Assembly (NCBI RefSeq): GCF_963855985.1
Contig: NC_087095.1
Location: 2,490,001 to 2,554,000 of the forward strand
From: Ostrinia nubilalis
Lineage: Eukaryota; Arthropoda; Insecta; Lepidoptera; Crambidae
Direction: 5' to 3'
DNA length: 64,000 bases
Made by a program: the position numbers and the translations under genes. Positions within the stretch are counted from its first letter, which is position 1, and each line of letters opens with the position of its first letter. A model generated the notes under the pieces. The model was not told the origin of the DNA and made no database searches. It saw only the letters and a program-made list of their open reading frames with translations. Positions 44,358 through 54,810 of this stretch are shown here, in pieces.

Positions 44358-47267
44358 CTATGTCAAAGTAATGCCCGAAGAGGAAGCGCAGTAGAGGATC
44401 TTTTTGACGTTGCGACGGAATCGGACGTGCTTAGGCTCGAAAATATCGAGATCTAGTGATGTCGATGTTTTGCTATCGTTCTGTAGCAGTTCATTGTAAA
44501 GCCGACACATTCGTACTACTGGGTTGAAAAAGGACGTGTTATTCTTGAATACTTGCAATACAAATGTCTTTTTGCGGTTTCTAGAAAGAATTCTGGCGTT
44601 AAAGTTAAGCAAGGAAAGCAAAATAGGGGAGTCAAAGGCAGAGTGCAAAATCTTATGTAGGTGAAGAAGATCCTGTTGCTTTCTACGCACTATCAATGGT
44701 GTCAACTTGAAGTGGCGAAGCCTGTCCTGATAGGACACCAGTTTTCGGTGGAGTCCGGCTCTGAAGGATAAGATCCTGAGGCATTTTTTTTGTACCCTTT
44801 CAATTCTCTCAGAGTGAACTGTGTAGCTGGGTGCCCAGATTACAGAACAGTATTCTAAGCAGCTTCTGACAAGGCTATAGTAGGTATAAAGAAGACTTAG
44901 GTTGTTCTTAAATGGTTTGGTTGACCTAGCCACGAAACCAAGCACTCTGAGTCCCTTAGATATGATATGGTCATAATGATCTCTGAAGGTGAGTTGATCG
45001 TCAAACAATACGCCAAGATCCCTGACGACTGTCGACCGATGCAACTTATGACCATCCAGCTGGTAATCGAAGAGGACTTTGTGTTTTTTTCTTTTAGTAA
45101 AAGAGATAACATGACACTTACCAACGCTTAGGTACATACAATTAGACCGACACCATGATGATATTGCATCGAGGTCGCGTTGCAACCTGAGACAATCACT
45201 ATTGTTTGCTATGGTGGTAAATATTTTTAGATCATCCGCATAAAGAAGACATGGGGACGATAGGAGATCAACGAGATCATTGATGAACATCAAGAAAAGC
45301 AATGGTCCCAGGTGGGACCCCTGTGGCACCCCCGATGAGATGGTAGTTGGAGCAGAGCTATATCCTTTCAGGGTAACTAATTGACTCCTCATATTTAGAT
45401 AGGAGCACACCCACCGTAACAAACTGCCATGGAAACCAAAGTAGTGTCTAAGCTTATGACAGAGCAATGAGTGATTAACCTTATCAAAAGCTTTTTTAAA
45501 GTCCGTATACACTGCGTCAACCTGGCCACCCCCGGCAAACGCAGTGCACAAGTAGTTTTTGTACTCGAGTAAATTTGTAACTGTGGATTTTTGCCTCATG
45601 AAGCCGTGCTGATTTTGAGAGAGAAAGGGTCTGACGTGGCTGTAGATATGGTCATAGATAACACTCTCGAACAACTTTGGGATACCAGATAGAATGCTTA
45701 TTGGCCTATAGTTGGTACAATCCGATTTGTCACCGGACTTATGGATAGGGATCACATGGGCAGTCTTCCAGACGGAAGGGAATATGCCAGCTTTAAGAGA
45801 CATATTGAACAATAGTGTCAGTGGAGTACACAGTTCCGAAGCACACGCTCTCAAGAACCTAGGTGGAATTCCATCTGGTCCCGGGCCCTTATCAGGGTCT
45901 AATTGTTTCAGTTTCCGAAGGACCTCTTCGAATGACAGTACTATACCCGATAGGTAACCACCACACACCTCGCCGGACTGATCAGCGACAGAGATAGGAG
46001 GACAGTTTATATCATAGACGGAGCTGAAGAAATCCGAAAAGAGTTTACATACACTTTCTCCATCTGAAGCCACTGCATCGCCATATTTCATGGTCTGAGG
46101 AATACTGTTGGAGTCCTTTCTACCATTGACGAACCGCCAAAACGGCTTTACATCGTTCTTCAGACCCTCTTCAACAGAGGAGATATAGGAATTATAGCAT
46201 GACCTTACCATTTCCTTGCACATAGATCGCAGTGTCGAGAATCTGTCATAATCCCTAGGGTTACCATATCTTTTAAATTTTTTGTGGTATTTATTTTTTT
46301 CATTAAGCTTCTTTATTAGTAAAGGCGAGTACCATGAGGGAAAATTGCACTCTCTTGCTGTTTTGAGGGGTGTGTATTTGTTAATTATGGAATTCAATTC
46401 CTCGTAAAACTTAGCAACATTTTCATCTATGTCAACGACAGAGAAAAGTTCGAACCAATTCACACCACCAATCATCTCGCAGACTTTATAGTAATCGCAT
46501 TTATTGAAATTCAGCACTCGGCGATGGAACTTTTTTAACCCTTTATTGGTTGTAACAACATTGTGTAATTCAATGCAGAGGGATGGGTGGTGATCGTCTA
46601 GTCGAGTAAGGGGATCGGTACCATAAACAGATAATTTATCGCTGTTGCACAAAACAAGGTCGAGGTACCTTCCGTTCTTATTTGGAATGCTGTTGTATTG
46701 AGATAGGTCGCAGAGAGCCATAGTGTCTAATAAAAGGTGTGATTTATGATCTGTTGAAATACAAGGAGTCATTGAAAAATTTGTTGCAGACGTCCATGTT
46801 AGACTTGGGACATTAAAATCGCCCAGTATCACATTAACCGGGTTTCCATGAACGTTAGTTATCACTTTTTGACAGTTCGCATAAAACCGTTTTAAAGCGT
46901 CATGTGGCAAATCGGGAGGTAGATAGCAAACACACAAATTTATTTCAACTGCATTATTATTACACGGCATTACAGTGATCCAAACATCCTCTACCGGGCT
47001 ATCCCATAATTCTCGTCGGACAACATTGATTTTTTTATCAATCGCAATCAAGACTCCACCCCCCTCAACTTTACTTATACAGGTACTTTCCCGTACTACT
47101 CTGCGGAATACGTTATAGCGCTTGTCAAACAGTTCACTATCAAATAAGCTTGAGTTGAGGTTGGTTTCTGTCAGACATAATATATCGAAATTGCTGATCA
47201 GTGTATTAAGAAATAAATCAGTTATTTTTGTTCGTATTCTATTAACATTTTGATAATATATTAACAT
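44358..47267 (-). CDS. LINE ORF2: AP endonuclease and reverse transcriptase, 969 aa
   Basis: Would nick target DNA and prime reverse transcription of the element RNA. Residues 1-235 form an APE-type endonuclease with TETN (Glu35), ILGDFNVP (Asp150, Asn152), a YLDLVL segment near 203, and DDHHPS (His226/227). Residues about 440-740 form the reverse transcriptase: GPGPDGIPP, NYRPISIL, QHGF, YTDFKKAFD (first catalytic Asp near 589), GVPQGSHLGPLLF, and LLYADDLKIF (Asp678/679). The C-terminal 230 residues have the SCLEYCSVIWAP segment also seen in the truncated copy at 39959. No stop or frameshift. Clade (CR1/L2 group) inferred from the motif set, the lack of RNase H and the tail type. Confidence 0.9.
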   Translation of the reverse strand: MLIYYQNVNRIRTKITDLFLNTLISNFDILCLTETNLNSSLFDSELFDKRYNVFRRVVRESTCISKVEGGGVLIAIDKKINVVRRELWDSPVEDVWITVMPCNNNAVEINLCVCYLPPDLPHDALKRFYANCQKVITNVHGNPVNVILGDFNVPSLTWTSATNFSMTPCISTDHKSHLLLDTMALCDLSQYNSIPNKNGRYLDLVLCNSDKLSVYGTDPLTRLDDHHPSLCIELHNVVTTNKGLKKFHRRVLNFNKCDYYKVCEMIGGVNWFELFSVVDIDENVAKFYEELNSIINKYTPLKTARECNFPSWYSPLLIKKLNEKNKYHKKFKRYGNPRDYDRFSTLRSMCKEMVRSCYNSYISSVEEGLKNDVKPFWRFVNGRKDSNSIPQTMKYGDAVASDGESVCKLFSDFFSSVYDINCPPISVADQSGEVCGGYLSGIVLSFEEVLRKLKQLDPDKGPGPDGIPPRFLRACASELCTPLTLLFNMSLKAGIFPSVWKTAHVIPIHKSGDKSDCTNYRPISILSGIPKLFESVIYDHIYSHVRPFLSQNQHGFMRQKSTVTNLLEYKNYLCTAFAGGGQVDAVYTDFKKAFDKVNHSLLCHKLRHYFGFHGSLLRWVCSYLNMRSQLVTLKGYSSAPTTISSGVPQGSHLGPLLFLMFINDLVDLLSSPCLLYADDLKIFTTIANNSDCLRLQRDLDAISSWCRSNCMYLSVGKCHVISFTKRKKHKVLFDYQLDGHKLHRSTVVRDLGVLFDDQLTFRDHYDHIISKGLRVLGFVARSTKPFKNNLSLLYTYYSLVRSCLEYCSVIWAPSYTVHSERIERVQKKCLRILSFRAGLHRKLVSYQDRLRHFKLTPLIVRRKQQDLLHLHKILHSAFDSPILLSLLNFNARILSRNRKKTFVLQVFKNNTSFFNPVVRMCRLYNELLQNDSKTSTSLDLDIFEPKHVRFRRNVKKILYCASSSGITLT

Positions 47268-47368
47268 ATCTATAAAAAAATAAAGTGTAGAATATGAGTA
47301 GATATCTTGTTTAAAAAGAACAAAGAATATAGCATAAAAAGCTATACTTATACAACTATAACAATTAA

Positions 47369-48559
47369 TTATACTATTTTGTCTAGACTTGATGTGTCCT
47401 TGATGACTATAGCTGGCGAAGACTCATTCTTACGGATGTATACACGTCCGTACTTGACCCAAACAAATTTGTATTCACGCTCCTTTGCCAGCTTCCTCGC
47501 CGCTGCATGCAGGCTTTTGCACTCAGGGGCCAGATGTTCCGATAGGTAGATAACGCGCCGTTCACCAGGGATGTCAAGTTGTATTGAGCTTAAAGGCTCG
47601 GTTTTGTGGGCCTTATTATATCTCTTATAGGCTGACAGTAGGTAGTCACGATGGCGTTCCGATGTCAGCGTAACGAGTACATTACGCGGTCGCTTAGATG
47701 TGGTGTCCACTTTAGCCACTCTGCGTACAGCGCATATGTCATTATCAGCTATTTGGGCCTTCAATTCATCGAACAGTTTCTTAATGACCACAGTGAGGTT
47801 CTCGTTCTGTCTTTCAGGAAGCATTTGAATCTCAAAATTACGGCTTCTAGAGGCTTTTTCGAGTGTTGTCATGCGCCTTTTCAGGTCGCTCATCTCAGAT
47901 TGCATCTTAACTCTTTCAGATTCCAGTGTTGCTACATTTAAGTGAGTTTTTTGAATTTCAGTCTTTAGGTCCTTTTGTTCAGCGGCCAGGAAATCTGTGG
48001 TGTCGGTGAATTCTTGCCTCAATCGATCTATTGCACCAGATATTTCTTTTTTTATAGTGGCGTTGATCTCAATAAGCATGGATGACCTTAGGTTGCCTAG
48101 TTTGGAATCGAGCAGTTTGTCAAACTGCTCGTAGGTAATTACACCGGATGGTTTCTCGTTGAAGACAGCCGACTGACTACTAGGTGGGGCACCTGAGGTT
48201 GACTGCAGCTGCGTGAGCGCAATAGTGGTGTCCTGACCACAGGAAGTGTTTAATTGCAATTCGTCACATGACATATCAACATCTTCCCGAAGTATCTCGA
48301 ACTGGTTACGTACTGGAGTGCCATCGTTCCGGCGCCGAGTCACGTTGGTGCAGGAGTGACATTTCCATGATCTAATAAGTTCTGTATGGTGTTTTTTGTA
48401 GTAGATAAGTGTCATACCCAAACATGCAAAGTGATAAGATCCATGACACGTCGCACAATCCAAAAGCTCGCCTCTGGCGATCGCCTTATTGCAAGCCAAA
48501 CAGTTCATGATTGTGATTATAACTGTTATTCGTTGGTTTTCAAACGTAGATAACAACAC
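47369..48559 (-). CDS. LINE ORF1: PHD-like zinc finger and coiled coil, 396 aa
   Basis: Nucleic-acid-binding partner protein of the element. Cysteine/histidine pattern C20-x2-C23, C35-x2-C38, H43-x2-C46, C67-x2-C70 is PHD-like (C4HC3). Residues about 150-245 are rich in heptads (coiled coil). Residues about 245-380 (RSRNFEIQMLPERQNENL, VRRVAKVDTTSKRPRNVLV) resemble the RRM/C-terminal RNA-binding portion common to LINE ORF1 proteins. The long frame has an ATG at 48559, but Met18 (48508), two residues before the first zinc-finger Cys, is an equally likely start. PHD-bearing ORF1 is known in the CR1 group. Confidence 0.85.
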   Translation of the reverse strand: MLLSTFENQRITVIITIMNCLACNKAIARGELLDCATCHGSYHFACLGMTLIYYKKHHTELIRSWKCHSCTNVTRRRNDGTPVRNQFEILREDVDMSCDELQLNTSCGQDTTIALTQLQSTSGAPPSSQSAVFNEKPSGVITYEQFDKLLDSKLGNLRSSMLIEINATIKKEISGAIDRLRQEFTDTTDFLAAEQKDLKTEIQKTHLNVATLESERVKMQSEMSDLKRRMTTLEKASRSRNFEIQMLPERQNENLTVVIKKLFDELKAQIADNDICAVRRVAKVDTTSKRPRNVLVTLTSERHRDYLLSAYKRYNKAHKTEPLSSIQLDIPGERRVIYLSEHLAPECKSLHAAARKLAKEREYKFVWVKYGRVYIRKNESSPAIVIKDTSSLDKIV

Positions 48560-48740
48560 AGCTCAATGCGATGACTCAACGTGCAGTAAGTCGCTCCCGC
48601 TTACAGCGCGAATGCTCAAGCGATATTAGCACTTATGCTCCACGCGAACAGTGATGATACAGGCGAGATTAGCGTGGCCGAGCGCGCGACTAACCGACCG
48701 GTTTCGGTGGGCGCGATAAGTCACAATTCGCCTGAGAACT

Positions 48741-49818
48741 GTCACTCATAACTTCTCACGCTGAATTTATGAAAATTACTGCACTTGTATACAAGTTCAT
48801 TATACTATCACGTAGCTTGTAATTTACACTGCAACTTGGTATATAAAAAATACATAAAAAATACTTAAAAAATACTTGGATATAACAAATACATAAAAAA
48901 TACTTTTAACTTTTCACTTTCTCCTTCTTCACATTTTGTTAGGCACTTCTGCCGACTTTATTCTTTGGAAGCTGCCTTTATAAATAAATATACGTCCGTT
49001 TATATTGCCTACGCGTACGAACGGTGTTTATTTCACCTGTAATTTGATGTACGATGCCGGGATATACGCCATCTTTTTAGATAGGGGCATATTGTAACAA
49101 TTTTTATGATTTACTATCTGTGTACGAAAGGAGACAACTATTTAAAAAACAATCTTATTTAATGTTAACAGGTGCGATTTTGCAACAAAAATATGCATTA
49201 TAACAAAATAATGTTTGTGAAATTGACATAAAAGTTCACGAGTATTGTTATAAAAGTGTCAGTACAGCTACTAAGCATTGCTTTGGACTCTATCATGATT
49301 ATAAAAATAGAAACTTAAAAGCTAAGCTTATGCTAAAGAAACAAACCGAAAAAAAATAAACTTGCAAAAGAATTTATTTTTCTTATTGTTGAAGTTAGTA
49401 TACTTTCAGAACTCATTTTCTGTGTTATTACTTTCAAGAAGTAAGTCAACGCTGTAAAAAATATTACTTCAACGAAAAACATTTTTAATTTTGCCAATGT
49501 AAAACGTTAACTTCCCATATACGGCGCAGTATTTTTTTTATATTTTTTTTACAAACCCATAAAGTGAGGCCCAATTTCTCTATAAACAGGTAAAAGTAAA
49601 TAAAACATACCCCCAGGCACATTTACGATGCTCCCAAGATTGAAGGAAGTTAATTTTTTGTTTGTGTACCAAGTTTATTTTGCTGAGTGCAATTTTTTAC
49701 ATTTTATGAATGAAGTTTCTTGGGTGGGAGTATTGTTGACGTTACACTTTGGTAATATTGTTATATTTAGTAAATGAGTTTTTAACGTTAGCAATTTCGT
49801 TCTAATTAAAAACTCAAA
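48741..49818. other. Unassigned; short AT tandem at 48840-48905
   Basis: AAATACATAAAAAATACTTA-type words repeat irregularly at 48840-48905. Otherwise nothing identified. Confidence 0.35.
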
Positions 49819-49964
49819 CACCCGTATTCTAAAACATTACTACGAGGTCTCACAGTGCGCGTGGACGCACAGAATCAAACGCGAACCAATCACAAAGCTA
49901 TATTCAACGCTGTGCGTTCGATTTGCTGCTTCACTTAAGCAAGCATCGTTTGTGAATACGGGTG
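49819..49964. mobile_element. 146-bp MITE (CGCCCGTATTC family)
   Basis: Same length as 28751-28896 and collinear with it. Ends CACCCGTATTCTAAAACATT and complement of TTTGTGAATACGGGTG. Both tips changed G to A symmetrically. Flanked by AAA on both sides, an atypical target for this family. Confidence 0.75.
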
Positions 49965-50054
49965 AAAGTTTCATAGTGTGATGTATTTATTACTGCAATA
50001 CTTTTTATAAGTACCTCGAACCAGATTTGGGTACTAAAGCAGCCTTTCCATAAA

Positions 50055-50106
50055 GCCCAATGATTTTCATAACGACAGGTCTTGCGCTGCCCGCAACACT
50101 GCTAGT
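50055..50106 (-). mobile_element. Very short RTE fragment (minus)
   Basis: CCCAATGATTTTCATAACGA then TTGCGCTGCCCGCA, complementary to the RTE segment before the stop codon. Confidence 0.5.
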
Positions 50107-50355
50107 TCGTTAATCGTCGATTAATTTTTATTATTCTAACCCATTATAAAACAAATAAACCCCGCCCAATAGAAACTTCTGTGTAAGTATATCGTATCTA
50201 CAATCCTAACAGTCACTTAGCTCTACATGGGATCCGATCACCCGGGCTTATGATAAAACTTTAATCCTTTCCAGTGGACTCGTCGACTCTGTATTGCTTC
50301 AGCCAAACCAACGCGTGCAGATCGCGTCGGCGATGGCGATCACTGCGCGTGCATA

Positions 50356-50431
50356 GGCCAATCACAGGACGCGTGACCAATGACAGGACGCGTAACCAAT
50401 GACAGGACGCGTAACCAATGACAGGACGCGT
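50356..50431. repeat. 19-bp tandem repeat, four copies, with CCAAT and ACGCGT
   Basis: Units at 50356, 50375, 50394 and 50413, consensus (A/G)ACCAATGACAGGACGCGT. Each carries a CCAAT pentamer and an MluI-type ACGCGT. The last two units are identical. Confidence 0.9.
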
Positions 50432-50469
50432 CGATGTGAACTCATCGATACAAATTCATATACGACATT

Positions 50470-50525
50470 TGTGTTAGAGGCTTTGTCCAGCTGTGGACGT
50501 CATTTGGCTGAAACGAACGAACGAC
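50470..50525 (+). mobile_element. Short RTE 3' end, (AACG)n subtype
   Basis: GAGGCTTTGTCCAGCTGTGG, TTTGGCTGAAACGAACGAAC. About 55 bases, nested in the foldback. Confidence 0.65.
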
Positions 50526-50791
50526 ATCGATTGTGTTTGATGTAAACTGACACTACGCCCCCTGATCGCCATCTTGTACGCTGGCTGCACGCGTTGGTTT
50601 GGTCGAACCTTAATAGTGAAGTGGTGTATTCAAAACTCGTCAGTTTGCGCGCCGTCGCACAATGCCGTTTTCACAGCGCTTCGGTCAGTTTGATTCGAGA
50701 TTGGATTAGGTTTTAGTTTTAGTTCGAAAATGTGTGAAGTTCGACTTTTGGTACCGAACTTTGCTTTTTCTGCTCTATGGACGTAGCACAC

Positions 50792-50977
50792 TAATCAACC
50801 CCGAAAGGGATCGTAACCGTATCAACTCGAGGCGGTCAGTATTATTTGTATGAAACTCCATACTGCAACGCACACCTATCCGCACCGTAACGTAAACGCC
50901 TCGCCTCGCGAGTGACAGCGCGCGAAAGGCGATGACAGCTCGCGATAGGCTATACGGTGTTGATCCCTTTCCGAGTT
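50792..50977. mobile_element. Small inverted-repeat element
   Basis: AATCAACCCCGAAAGGGATCG and the complement of GATCCCTTTCCGAGTTGAT are the ends, with ACCGTAT just inside both. Immediately followed by the next MITE. The minus frame 50775-50990 is read through it and is not a gene. Confidence 0.6.
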
Positions 50978-50982
50978 GATAA

Positions 50983-51297
50983 GGGGCCATCCATAAAGTA
51001 CGTCACACGAATTTCATGATTTTTTGAGCCCCGACCCCCCCTCCCTAGTGTGACGTCACATGTTTTGCAATTTCACTTCGAAAAATTATTAAATTAAAAC
51101 AGCAGTTCCAAAATTAGTTTTATTTCCATTTAAATTAAGTACTTTTTTTATGAAATCAACATTATATCAAATATTTGAAACAATTGAAATACGATGTCAC
51201 GAAACTTAGGACCCCTCCCACCCCTTGTCACACCATGTCACACTTTGTCGACCCCCTCCCTCCCCCTTTACGTGTGACGTACTTTATGGATGACCCC
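50983..51297. mobile_element. 315-bp MITE with TAA duplication
   Basis: TAA at 50980-50982 and 51298-51300. Tips GGGGCCATCCATAAAGTACG and GGGGTCATCCATAAAGTACG (complement), then GTCACACG on both sides. This tip is widespread in arthropod genomes in my recollection. TAA duplication fits PIF/Harbinger. Confidence 0.85.
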
Positions 51298-51300
51298 TAA

Positions 51301-53007
51301 GTCTGTTATGAGGTTTACTCTATCCCGATCACGAATAACTCTCGCAATGGTATTCTTTAAACAATAGAGGTGCTGTTCTGATTTTCATACAAAGATAAAC
51401 GTTTAGCTTACCATAACGAGAACTATAATGTATAATGAACTCGTGCTCTATACGAGTTACAGGATATGCTGAAGATACTTCTTTTGTATTTACCTGCTTG
51501 ATAATAATATTATGTTATAAGTAAAGAAATAAAAGGCATACCTTCTGTTATTCAGAGAAATCCTTTGTATTGAACAATGATTTTCTTAATTCTACCTAAA
51601 CTAATTACAAAACGTGTTACTAAAACATTTATCGTATAACAAATAATAGTTTGTTTTTTATTGCATAAATTAATCTTGATTCATCAGTGTTTGCATTCGC
51701 AATTGTTTTTTTAATAAACCTCATCTGAAACTGCCACCCTTGCTATTGGGCAGGGCCCTACACAACTCGCACATTAAATCTTCTGATAACTTATTTAAAG
51801 CCTCGTAGGGCTGAATAAATGAAAAAATCTCACCACGTCAAAATGAGACGAAACGTAATGCATAATCTTGAGACTGGAATCGGAGGGAATGCCCTAGAAA
51901 ATTCAATTACTCCGGCGCTATTCACGCATTCTAATGTACGCGGGTGGGTGTTACAAAATCTAATCAAAGTTTATGGTCGTCCTTGTGGTTTTTGCCGTTT
52001 TACCTGGGTTAAGGTGTGGGTACGGTGAGGAAGGGTGATCGATGAAGTACAAGGATACAAGTAATTTAAGTTTTTCAGATTTTTTTTCAGTACATAACAA
52101 GGCAGGTAGGTATTTGACTGCAACCATATCTCATGATAAGTGAGATGCAGTCTAGGATGATACTTAATTCTATGGAATTGTCATTTACTCTCGCCTTAGA
52201 GGGGCCTAAAATAATAGTGCTTGGAAAGAAGAGCAGCCTGCAGGCAGTTACAGAAATACAAAGTACGAGCGAAACTCTCGTATGAATGGTTTACATTCTG
52301 AATGTCTGTCACTCTGAAGGGACACAAAATGAAAAAAGAAGATGATAAAATTATTTGAGTTCATTCAATAAAAAAGAATGCTCGTAACTATAAACTCAGA
52401 CCCTTCAAGTAGGCTTAACAAGCCTTATAATAATAATAATAAGATATTTTTGCCTTGAATCTACTCATTTGTCTAAAGAAGAAGTCCTAAGAAGATTTTA
52501 GCCTAAGACACACAATATGTCTATCAAAGTTATGAAGACCTACTCGACAAAGAAGTGCTTGAATTACAAACAGTAGAGTTTCCAAAGTTATATCCGCTTA
52601 GTCCCGTACTCAGTACTCTGCCTCGGAGTTTATGCTAAATCACCGAGTCCAATATACCACTGAATTACATTCTATTGTTCAACTTAAAATGTACAAGGTT
52701 TCATCGACCTCCAAATGTTTTGGAAAACTTAATGGCGCTTGATAGTGTATAAGGTATTTCAATACATATCAAGATATCAAGGAGTGCGGAAAAGACGTAG
52801 AACTAAAAGCTAAAAACAAGGTCGTTTTCTCTACTGTAGAAGCAGATACACCGATAAATATTATACGAAAGACAATTAATGAAGAATTGCATATTTTATG
52901 AAATAGAAAAAGAAAACTTATAGTTCTTGCGACACAGGTCTTCGAGCCTAGTGCAATAACTACTGCTGCCTTGTATTGTACCTAGCTTTTCATGAAAATA
53001 AATATTG
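51301..53007. other. Unassigned stretch
   Basis: A plus-strand TTTTTTTTCAG / 15 bases / GTAGGT arrangement at about 52090-52120 mimics a micro-exon but has no other support. TAA microsatellite at 52428-52441. Confidence 0.3.
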
Positions 53008-53143
53008 TATTATTTATTATTTATTTATTTAGAAAACGACAGCCAAGAAGTGGCTCTGAGGGTTGAAGATACAAGCAGGGAGTAATGTAGGGCTACGCTA
53101 CAACTGATATGGCAGCACAAAGTTTCACAATGCATTCTTCCTA
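53008..53143 (-). mobile_element. Probable LINE 3' end with (AAAT)n tail
   Basis: Minus strand: CTCAGAGCCACTTCTTGGCT, GTCGTTTTCTAAATAAATAA, then AATAAATAAT. UTR-like sequence ending in a tetranucleotide tail. Confidence 0.45.
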
Positions 53144-53640
53144 TGAGTAGAATAGAATAGAACCTTTATTTGACACAAAAATACAAATAAACAAATAAGA
53201 GACTCATGCCTAGTATTGAAAAATACAAATTAAAAACTAAATACTAATTAAAATCAAGCATAAACATCAGGACAATTACTGCACTCATCCCTAGCAATTT
53301 AAAACTTTTGCATATTATTATATCATTGGTGCTAAAATTAATGACCTTGGGAGACCATTAATAAAATGTGGGGAACCCACAACAGTTAAAAAGGAAACAT
53401 TACTTCCACTTTCACATTGCCTTTCACATAATTCTCTTTCCAAAATGTCCCGTACCGGAAGTGGACCCCCAGCCCCTTATTAACAATGTGCTAACGTACG
53501 TTCGGCTCTTCCGGTGCCGTGGTTACTTCCGGGCAGGTCAGGTATGTTCGGTCACGGGCGGCATGTACTGATACCTAGACCCAGATATTTTGGGTCTGGA
53601 TAGATTTATGTGGGTCAGGGGGAAAGTTGTGAAGGTACAT
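53144..53640 (-). mobile_element. LINE 3' end with AATAAA and (TTCTA)n tail
   Basis: On the minus strand the sequence ends GTGTCAAATAAAGGTTCTAT then TCTATTCTACTC. Upstream is a UTR-like body including GGGTTCCCCACATTTTATTA and a GC-rich segment (53430-53570). Same tail as 54356-54600 and 62281-62420. The GC-rich part also reads open on the plus strand, which I reject as an exon. Confidence 0.55.
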
Positions 53641-53822
53641 TTGCTAGTTTGCACGTTGATAGTCAAAAGGAGAAATTACTTTGAAGTTATTACCAAATAC
53701 AATAGTCAAGAGTCACTCACTCAAAACTTTTATGGAATTTCATGTGACATAAACATATTTTAAAATGACTTCAAACAACAACAAAAACTACCCGAAAAGG
53801 AAAATAAAATAACTTTATTTAC
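53641..53822. other. Unassigned, next to a candidate exon
   Basis: AT-rich, includes the donor side of the exon at 53823-53869. Confidence 0.3.
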
Positions 53823-53869
53823 CTGATGAAGCAGGTGTCTGGGTCCTGTCGACCTCTGCATGACAGCTC
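53823..53869 (-). CDS. Candidate 47-bp internal exon of a minus-strand host gene
   Basis: On the minus strand, AATTTTTCTTCTATTTTAG precedes GAGCTGTCATGCAGAGGTCG, and the segment ends ACCTGCTTCATCAG before GTAAATAAAG. This is a good acceptor with a pyrimidine tract and a good donor around a GC-richer 47 bases. All three frames are open (ELSCRGRQDPDTCFI, SCHAEVDRTQTPASS, AVMQRSTGPRHLLHQ), so the frame cannot be fixed. The first joins in frame to 23489-23630, the third to 26250-26336. If real, the next intron is at least 27 kb and is filled with the elements listed here. Confidence 0.4.
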
Positions 53870-54355
53870 CTAAAATAGAAGAAAAATTGTCTTTTATTAC
53901 TAATTAAATAAAGCTAACTATAAAGTAAATGGTTAAATAAATGGAATCACTAAAGTACCTTTACTTTTTATTCAAAATATTCAATCTTAAAAGCAATAAG
54001 CATTTATATCACAAATCTCAAAAAACATCACAAATATACCGAGCACAATAACTCAAACTCCTAGACATTCTAAGCTTCTGTATTATTTCAAAGTAGGTAC
54101 CATTCGAAGTGTATTTATGAAATTGATACACTATTCTCGGGACGGTATTTATCGACAAACACAAAATAAACCTCCAGAGATACGATACGATACGAAAGCG
54201 AGTCGATTCAATTGCATTCGAACGATCATTTTCTCACTTATAAGCACGTACCGCTACTTATTTTCTTCATTTAAGTCTAAAGAAAACTGCAATGGCGAGA
54301 AATTGCTTGAAATTGTTCCAATCTTGAGGGCAGAATTTATATTTTGTACAACGAT
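53870..54355. other. Unassigned, possibly intronic
   Basis: Nothing identified. Confidence 0.3.
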
Positions 54356-54600
54356 AAATAGAATAGAATAGAATAGAATAGAATAATTTTTATTTGAAAG
54401 AAAGACATACAAGCAGGAAAAACATAGATACACAATGAAGGAGATACACAAATTAATGTACAGATAGCTGCTTGAGCCCCTCTGACAAAAAGGCACCCGC
54501 TCAGCATACATCAAGACCGCGCCAGGGCTTGTCTCGAAACTGATTTTCAGCGGGGGCCCTCTGTTGTCAGCAGGGGGGCGCAATGTACAGGAAAAGAAGA
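54356..54600 (-). mobile_element. LINE 3' UTR with (TTCTA)n tail
   Basis: Minus strand ends CTTTCAAATAAAAATTATTC and TATTCTATTCTATTCTATT (54356-54390). The UTR contains GCTCAGCATA-type and GCTGAAAATCAG-type words also present, slightly altered, in 60398-60632, so the two are related 3' UTRs with different tails. Confidence 0.55.
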
Positions 54601-54810
54601 AGAAAAACAGGGCAATCATACAAGAGTAAACAAACAAAAAACACCATAACAATTAAATTTACATTGAAATTCAATTCCATTAAAATTAGATTTTAATTAT
54701 TCAATTACATAACCAAAACATTTATTTAAAATTAAAATTAAATTATTGACTTTTAAACATTCAAATTAAAAATTAATGATTACCCAATTAAATCAAAACA
54801 CATTTCAATA

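Larger units (their letters stand above)
44163..48740 (-). mobile_element. Structurally complete CR1-like LINE
   Basis: Minus-strand element: 5' UTR (about 48560-48740, GC-rich, boundary uncertain), ORF1, a 101-base spacer, ORF2, a 195-base 3' UTR, and a tail of ATAAATAAATAAAT at 44163-44180. Two open frames of expected order and size with no internal stops make it the best candidate for an active or recently active element in the window. I could not find a clear target duplication; CR1-group elements often leave none. Confidence 0.85.
50303..50602. mobile_element. 300-bp foldback element with internal tandem repeat and RTE scar
   Basis: Ends CCAAACCAACGCGTGCAGAT and CCAAACCAACGCGTGCAGCC (complement); the inverted repeat resumes at GATGGCGATCA on both sides. 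It holds a 19-bp tandem repeat and an RTE fragment. No clear target duplication. Confidence 0.65.

Noticed and set aside
52090..52120. 15-bp plus-strand micro-exon
   Set aside because: Pyrimidine tract plus AG and a GTAGGT can occur by chance; nothing else supports an exon.
53430..53545. Plus-strand exon ending CAGGTATGTT with open, GC-rich frame
   Set aside because: No acceptor AG in place, and the segment is continuous with a minus-strand LINE 3' UTR ending in AATAAA and (TTCTA)n at 53144.
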